A stretch of DNA of 17,724 nt from CAYGTK01 sp964352775 (GTDB lineage: Bacteria; Bacteroidota; Bacteroidia; Chitinophagales; CAIOSU01). The notes under the pieces were generated by a model. That model saw only the letters and a list, made by a program, of their open reading frames with translations, did no database searches and had not been told where the DNA came from. Both the position numbers and the translations under genes were made by a program. Positions 6,059 through 15,000 of the stretch are shown here, piece by piece (the stretch's first letter is position 1; every line of letters starts with the position of its first letter). The stretch spans positions 1 to 17,724 of the forward strand of contig CAYGTK010000070.1 of assembly GCA_964352775.1 (NCBI GenBank), given 5' to 3'.

Positions 6059-9000
6059 GTCTCAGCCTATCAATTTAGTGCCGTTTCTGGTACCTACACA
6101 GCAGTATCGGGTGGTACTGATGTTGATGCTATTGAAGCTGATGACATTGCAACCTCTATTCCCATAGGGTTTACCTTTAACTATGATGGTGTTGATTACA
6201 CCGACGTTGTAGTTTCTTCTAATGGATGGATGAGTTTCAACACATCTACCTCAAGTACAACTGGGAATGATCTAGACTTCAGTAGTACCGCGATTAGACC
6301 ATTGTTAGCCCCACTATGGGATGACCTTGATGGACGAGCTACTGGTGGTAGTCAGGCTAGTTACATAGTAACGGGAACATCGCCAAATCAAGTGCTCACC
6401 ATGGAATGGTTAAACTGGGAATGGAGATACAGCTCTACTAGTCCGGTTGTTTCATTTCAAGTGAAATTATATGAAACAACAAATGTAATTGAGTTTATTT
6501 ACGACGATGCAGGTAATCCTCCAGTTATTGCTTCTGCATCTATTGGTATTACAGCAGCAGCTACAGGATCGGGCAATTATCTGTCTTTAGATGATGTTTC
6601 TGCAGCTCCAACTGCAAGTTCAACCTCAGAAACAACTACCATATCAACTAAACCTGCTAATGGGCAGATATATCGTTTCTCTCCTCCTACCTGTTTTCAA
6701 CCTACAGGCTTAACAGGAGCAGCACCAACAACTACATCAGTTGATCTAAGCTGGACGGCACCAACTCTTGGTGTACCAACAAACTACGAATGGGAAATAG
6801 TTCCTGATGGTAATGGTCAAGGTGTAGGTGTAGTATCTAGTGGTAGCGTTGCTGCCCCTACTGTTACGGCAACTGCTGGTAGCTTAACTGCTGCAACTGA
6901 TTACGATGCTTATGTACGTACTGATTGTGGCGGTAGCGACTTTAGTAACTACGACGGACCATATAGCTTTACTACGGCTTGTCCTAATTTTACGCCTCCA
7001 TACTTAGAGGCTTTTGCTTCTTATGCCCCAAATTGCTGGGAAGAAGCTGCTGGATTACTTGCCAACCCTACAGTATTTACAAGTACAACTACTTCTGATT
7101 GGATTGGCGATGACTTTGCTAACGTTGTTGGTAATGGTAGAGGTGCACGTGTTAACTGGGGAGATTTTGGTCACGATGAGTGGTTGATTAGCCCTACTAT
7201 TGATTTAGGAGCAGGTGCTACCGACTATCAATTAGAGTTTGACCTTGCTTTCACAAGTTCATTTGGTACTGGTTCTGTTACTATGGGTGCTGATGATAAA
7301 TTCAGCGTTATCATCTCAACTAATAATGGTGTTACTTGGCAAAGTACTAATGAGTTAGCAGTTTATGATAATACTACTCCAATTTCAAATACAGGTACAC
7401 AAGCTATTGTGGACCTTACTGGTTATACTGGTCTTGTTAAACTAGCGTTCTATGTAGAGTCAAGCACTGGTGGTTCTTTCGAAATACACATTGATAATGT
7501 TGTAGTTGATGAAGTACCAGCTTGTGGTGACCCTACAGGCTTAGCGGCTACTGCTACAAGTGGATCAACTGCAGACATTAGCTGGACAGCAGCTGTTGGT
7601 ACGCCAGATGATTACGAATGGCAAGTAGTACCTACGGGTAATGCACCAGGCGTTGGTGTGGTTGCTACCGGAACTACAGGTTCTGCAGCTATAACTACTG
7701 CATCAGCTACAGGCTTAACTGCCTTAACTGATTACGATGTTTATGTAAGAACATCTTGCGCAGCTACATTGAATACTACTTATGCAGGTCCAGCTTCATT
7801 TACAACACTATGTGCTACGGAGGTTCCTCCATACACACAAGATTTTACCAATGGTGCATCAACTACTTGTTGGACTGAATCGGAAGGTGATTTTGACCGA
7901 GGTGTAGGTGTTACATTTACAAGCACTACAGCTGCAGGCTGGGTGAATGCTGGGTTTGCAAATTCAGGTTCAGGTGCATTGGATAACAACATGTACGGCA
8001 CAGGTACTAGTTTTGATGATGAGTGGTTCATTTCACCAACATTTGACTTTAGTGGTGCTGCTAATCCGCAGCAACTTGAGTTGGATATGGCTGTAACACC
8101 ATACAACAGTACAGCACAAGGTACTTTCGGTACTGAAGATACATTTGCAATAATGGTATCTGTTGATGATGGTGCTACATGGGACCTTTTAAGTGCAGCA
8201 ACTACATTCAACGCTTCTAACCCATTAACTAATGGATTAGTTACAGCAGACCTTACTGCCTATGCAGCTGAAACACAATTGCGCTTTGGTATATATGCTG
8301 AGCGTACTCCAGGTGCTAACTCACCTGACTTAGATGTGAGTTTTGATAATTTTGAAATACTAGATATACCAAGTTGTGGTAACCCTACAACGTTGTCAGC
8401 TGCTGTAACTGGAGCTGCTACTGCTGATCTATCATGGACACTTGGTACAGTAGGTACTCTTACTGGACATGAATGGGAAGTTGGTGCAACTGGTTTTACA
8501 CCAGGTACTGCTACTGCAGTACAGAGTGGTTCAGTAGGTGCTGCGGCAACTACGGCTAATGTTACTGGTTTATCGCTTAGTACTTCTTATGAAGGCTATG
8601 TGCGTACTAACTGCTCTTCAGGTGATAGCCCATGGGAAGGCCCAGTGGCTTTCGAAATTCTACCAGGTGATATTTGTGCTACTGCTATTGACTTAGCTGG
8701 TCAAACAAGCCCTTACAGCGGAACTACTGTAGGATACGGAGCTTTAGATATTTCTATATCTGCAGGTGCTGGTTGTACGCGTGTTGAAAATTCTGCCAAC
8801 ATTTTATTCTACATTGATGTAGCTGATGGTGAGCAAGTGACAATGGGTCAGTCTTCAAACACATTTGACTCTCAACACTACTTCGGTCATGGTTTACCTG
8901 CTGGTGTATGTCCAGGTACTACTTTCTTAGATTGTGTGGATACTCCAGACGATCAAGACCAAGTTTATTTAAATACTACAGGAGTAACTCAACGAGTGTT

Positions 9001-12000
9001 TTATGCTCTTGGTGCATATACAGCTTCAGTTACAGGTACATTCACTTTTGAGTGGGAACTAACTAACTGTTTTGAGCCTACTGCCTTCACGGCAACAGCT
9101 GCTTCAGCTACTACTGCTGATCTTGCATGGACAGCTCCAGTAAACGGAACTCCTACAGGATATGAGTACTTAATAGTACTTGACGGTGCTGGCTCTGCTG
9201 GTACTCCACAAGCTACTAGTACCCCAGCTGGTACTTCAGCTACTGCTGTAGGTTTAACTGCTGAAACTGATTACGACGCTTACGTTCGTACTCGTTGTGG
9301 TGTTGGTAACAACAGCGAATGGGAAGGTCCAATAAGCTTTGCAACTCCTTGTGCTACTATAGCTCCACCATACTTAGAAGACTTTACTGCTGGTGTTACA
9401 GCTTCTTGCTGGACAGAGTCTCAAGGTGACTTCGATCAAGGTGTAGCATTCACTTCAGCAAACTTTACAAGTGCTTTTGGTGAATGGGCTACTGATGGTT
9501 TTGGAAATGTTGGTACTACAGGTGCTGTAACTCAGATAATGAGTGGTAGCGATGTTGATTGGTTCATATCGCCAACTATTGATCTTTCTGGCGCAGCCAA
9601 TCCTCAACAATTGACGTTTGACGCTAGCTTTACCAATTCAAGCAGTACTGCTTTAGGTACATTTACCGCGGACGATACTGTAGCTCTAATGCTATCTACT
9701 GATGCAGGTGCTACATGGGATTTCTTCTCAGCAGCTTATGTTTGGAATACGGCTAATCCATTAGGATTGAATGAGTTTATCACTGTTGATCTAACGTCAT
9801 TTGCAGCTGAAACAGATATACGTTTTGCAATGTATTCTGAGCGTACGCCATCGAGCTCCTCCAATACTGTTCAGATTCACATGGACAATTTTGAGATAGA
9901 TGACATACCAAGTTGTGGTGATCCAACTGTTATTACTGCTAATGCCACCACTGGTTCTACTGTAGACTTATCTTGGACAGCTCCACTAGCGGGTACTCCA
10001 GATGACTACGAGTATGAAATAGTACCTGCGGGTAATGGTCAAGGTGTTGGTGTTGTATCAACAGGTACTGTTGGTTCAGCGGCTACTATGGCAACAGCTA
10101 CAGGTTTAACAGCAGAAACTGATTATGATGTGTATGTACGTACTTCATGTGCGGCAACACTTAATGCTTCTTGGGGTGGCCCAGTAAGCTTTACCACGCC
10201 TTGTGCAACTGTAACTCCTCCATATTTAGAAGACTTCACCGCTGGTGTTTCTACCAATTGTTGGAATGAAGCTCAAGGTGATTTCGACAGAGGTGTTGGT
10301 GTAACTTTTACTAGTACTACAAGTGCTGGATGGGTTAATGCAGGTTTTGCAAACACAGGTTCTGGTGCATTAGATAATAATGTATACGGAACTGGTGGTG
10401 ATGTTGAGTGGTTCGTTTCACCAACAGTTGACCTAAGTAGTGCAGCAAATCCTCAACAACTAGAGGTTGACATGGCAATTACGCCATATAATAACTCTGC
10501 ACAGGGTACATTTGGTGCTGAAGATACTTTTGCAATAATGGTATCGATAGATAACGGTGCTACTTGGGATTTACTAAGTGCTGCAACTACATTTAACGTA
10601 TCTAATCCATTAGCTAATGGAACTGTTACCGCAGATCTTAGTACTTATGCAGCTGAAACATCAATGAAATTTGCTTTGTACATTGAACGTACTCCAGGAT
10701 CTAATAGTCCTGACTTGGATGCAAGTTTCGATAATTTCATTATTGATGATGCACCTAGTTGTGGTGACCCAACTGCTGTATCTGCTGGTGGTGCTTCGGC
10801 AACTACTGCAAATATTTCTTGGACTGCACCAGTTGCAGGTACACCTACTGATTATGAGTGGGAAATAGTACCTGTAGGTAATGGCCAAGGTGTAGGTGTA
10901 GTATCTACTGGCTTAGTAGGTGGTACAGGTACTTCGGTAACAGGAGTAGGTACATTAACTGCGCAAACTGATTATGACGCTTATGTACGTACGGTATGTG
11001 GTGTTGATAATAGTGCTTGGGTAGGTCCTGTATCATTCTCAACTCCATGTCCTCCTATTACTGCATTCCCTTGGACGGAAACGTTTGAGCCCGCAAGTAC
11101 TACTGAGGCTTGTTGGAGAACTATAAATAACAATGATACTTGGATATTGAACAGTTCAACGTCAAATACAGGTGCTGAAGCAGCTGCTATTGATACAGAT
11201 GGCGGTGGTACTACTAATGATGACTGGTTGATTACTCCGCAACTTACCCTTACAGGTAACGAAGTGTTGAAATTTTACACTAGAACTTTTAGTTCTTTTG
11301 AGCCTAATGAGTTTGAAATATTGATATCTAGTGGTTCAAGCGATGCTGTTGACTTCACTACCACAATTCAGCCATTGTTAACTATTGGCCATACAACATA
11401 CCAAGAGTATACAGTTAACTTAACTGCTTATTCTGGTAACCACTTCATTGGTTTCCATATACCTTCTGGTGTTGCCGATGGATGGGTATTATATGTTGAT
11501 GATGTAACTATAGAGCCAGCTCCTAGTTGTAGTGACCCTACAGATCTGACTGCTACTTCTACTAGTGCATCTACTGCTGACCTTAACTGGACAGTGGGTA
11601 TAGGTACTACCCATACTTGGGAAGTTGGTACTGCTGGCTTTGCGCCAGGTACTGGTGCCGAGTTTGCAACAGGTACTACTGGTGCTTTAGTTGGTACAGC
11701 TAGTGTTAGTGGGCTTGCGTTGAACCAAGCTTACGAAGCATATGTAAATATTGACTGTAATGCTAGTACTTGGGAAGGACCATTTGCCTTCACAATTCTT
11801 GAAGGTGACATTTGTGCAACTGCAATAGACTTAGGTGCACAAACTAGTCCTTACAGCGGAACAACAGCTGGTTTTACTGCTAATGATATTACTATAACAG
11901 CATCTTCTGGTTGTACTCGTGCAGCACAGTCTGCTAATGTGATATTCTACATCGATGTAGCTGATGGTGAAGAGCTTTCGCTACGTACTGATGGTACATT

Positions 12001-15000
12001 TGACTCTTACCACTATGTTGGTTTCGGACTACCAGGCGGAACATGTCCAGGTGCTACGCAATTAACTTGTGCGGATACTGATGACAGAACTACTACTTAC
12101 TACAATAGTACAGGTGCTACACAGCGTGTATATCTAGTACAAGGAAGGTATAGTTCTACAGGTAGTGCTACAACATTTGACTTAATATGGGAGACTTATT
12201 CTTGTTTCCCTCCTACTAGTTTAGTTGAAGATGCAGTAGCTGGTACTACAATTGACTTTAGCTTTACTGCTCCAGTTAATGGTACACCTGCTGGTTACGA
12301 ATTTTTAACTGTATTTGATGGTGCTGGCACTGCTGGTGTTGCACAAGCAAGTGGTTCATTAGCATTAGCTACTACAGGTCAAGCAACTGGCTTAGCAGGT
12401 GCTACAGCTTACGATACTTATGTACGTACTGATTGTGGTGCTGGTGACTTTAGTGAGTGGGTAGGTCCATTGAGTTCAACTACTGATTGTGTTCCATTGA
12501 GCTTACCTTATGCTCAAGATTTCAATGCTTCAGGTATAAATTCACCATGTTGGGTTGAGTCTGATGGTGATTTCGAAGATCATAGTGGTGTTACTTTTAC
12601 TAGCACAACAACTTCAGGCTGGACTACTGATGGATTTGGTAACAGTGGAACTACAGGTGCACTTCGTCAGCAGATCTCTGGATTTGATACAGAGTGGGTA
12701 ATATCTCCTGAATTTGACTTTACCACTGATGCTGATAACCAGCAAGTAGAATTCGATATTGCATTAACTACTGCTAATGGTTCAGGTGTAGGAACATTTA
12801 ACAGCGAAGACACATTAGCTGTAATGGTATCTACTGATGGTGGTACAACTTGGGCTAGACTTAGTGCTGCTACTACCTTCCATGCTGGTAATACTTTCAC
12901 CAACGGTGATCGTGTTATTGCGGATATGACTGCATACGCAGCACAGGCAAGTATATTCTTAGCATTCTATTCTGAAAGAAGTCCATCTAGTTTTACTGGA
13001 ACATTGGATATTCATATCGATAATTTCGAGATCAAGGATATACCAAATTGTGGTTCACCACTAGGTTTCGCAGCAACGGTAACAGGTTCTTCAACTGCTG
13101 ATCTATCATGGACAGTTACTTCACAAGGTGCGGTTTCCGGTCATGAGTGGATATTAGTAGCTGATGGTGCTGGATCTGGTGCTACTCCGTTATTGAGTGG
13201 TACTGCTAGTGCAGCTGCTACTTCAGCTTCAATAACAGGTATGACTCTTAACACAGCATACGATGCATACTTACGTACAGAATGTGGTACAGGTGTTTAT
13301 AGCGCGTATGTAGGTCCTATCGACCTTATCATCCTACCAGGTGATATTTGTGCTACGGCTATTGATCTTAGTGCTCAAACAAGCCCAGCAACGTTTAACA
13401 CAACTGGTTACACAGCTGGAGATATTAACTTCTCTACTTTCTGCTCAAGAGCAGAGAATTCGGAGAATATGATATTCTACTTAGATGTTGCAGTAGGTGA
13501 GGAGATCACTATAACTACAGATGGAGCATATGATGCGTATTCCTATGTAGGTTTTGACTTACCGAGCAATGCTTGCCCTGGTGGTACTCAAACTAATTGT
13601 ACTGATGCTAATACAGCTACTGAAGTGCTATTGAATAATACTGCACAAACACAACGTGTTTATTTAGTTCAAGGTGGATGGAACCCTGGTGATGTTGGTT
13701 CATTTGAATTGACTTGGTTAATTGAAAGTTGTTTTGAGCCTACAGGCTTGGGGGCAAGTTTAATAACTGCAACTACTGCAGATGTTACATGGACTCCTGA
13801 TGCTAGTGCAACTACAGGCCATGATTGGGTTATAGTATTGGATGGTGCTGGTTCTGCTGGTCCTGTACAAGCTAGTGGTTCAACTACTGGAGCAACTGCT
13901 ACGGCAACTGCTACTGGTTTAACTGCTCAAACAGATTACGACCTATATGTTCGTTCTGATTGTGGTGGTGGTGACGTTAGTCCATATGCTGGTCCATTCA
14001 GTTTCACTACATCTTGTCCAGCATTTACACCTCCATATACAGAAGACTTTACTTCTATGAGTTCTAGTTCTGCTCCAAATTGTTGGAGTGAAGCTGCTGG
14101 TCCAGTTGCTAATCCTACGGTATTCACTAGCAGTACTACATCATTCTGGACAAACGACGGTTTGGGTAATGTAGGTAGTACAGGTGCTGCTAAGATTAAT
14201 ATTTATACTACTGATAGAGATGAATGGTTAATCAGCCCAAGTATTGATTTAGGAACGGGTACTACTACTTATAAAGTAGGATTTGACCATGCCAATACTA
14301 ACTTTGGTTCTACAGTTCAGTCTACCCTTAATAACGATGATAGAGTACTATTATTGATCTCAACTGATAACGGTGTTACTTGGAATGAAAGTGATGCCCT
14401 TAGAACTTGGGATGCGAGTAGCTCAATTGCCGATCTTAATGGAAACTTTGAGTATGTACTGAATGGTTATACAGGAGTTGTAAAATTTGCCATCTACGCT
14501 GAGTCGTTTGTATCAGGTGGTGATGAGGATTTCTCAATCGATAATTTTGTAGTGGAAGAGTTCATCTGTACTGACGGATACTGGGAAGGAACAGTTAACA
14601 CTGACTGGACTAACGCTGGTAACTGGTGTAATGGAACAGTACCTACCAATGTAATTGATGTAACAATTCCGCCTAACGTACCTAATTACCCAGACATCTT
14701 GGATGGGCAAACGGTATTTGCTAACTCAATTGATATTAGCAATGGTGGTGTTATCAACTTTACGCCAAGTGTATTTGCTGGTACTCCTAGCTATGGTACA
14801 TTAGAAGTTGCAGGTGATATTGCAAATAGTGGTACGCTTAACAGCGGTAATGTAACCATGAATGGTTCTGGTCCTCAAACTATAACTGGTTCGAGTAACT
14901 TCTTCGATCTTCGTATCGAGAATAGTGCTGGTGTTAGTATAGGTGGTGGTACGCAGTCTATCTTTGGTGGATTGATATTGATAGATGGTGTATTTACCTC

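Noticed and set aside
7780..8211. A 143-codon minus-strand open frame inside the giant gene.
   Set aside because: The Gly/Ala/Thr-rich sense codons leave few stops on the opposite strand; similar shadows recur at other modules (for example 12667-12903), as expected from repeats.
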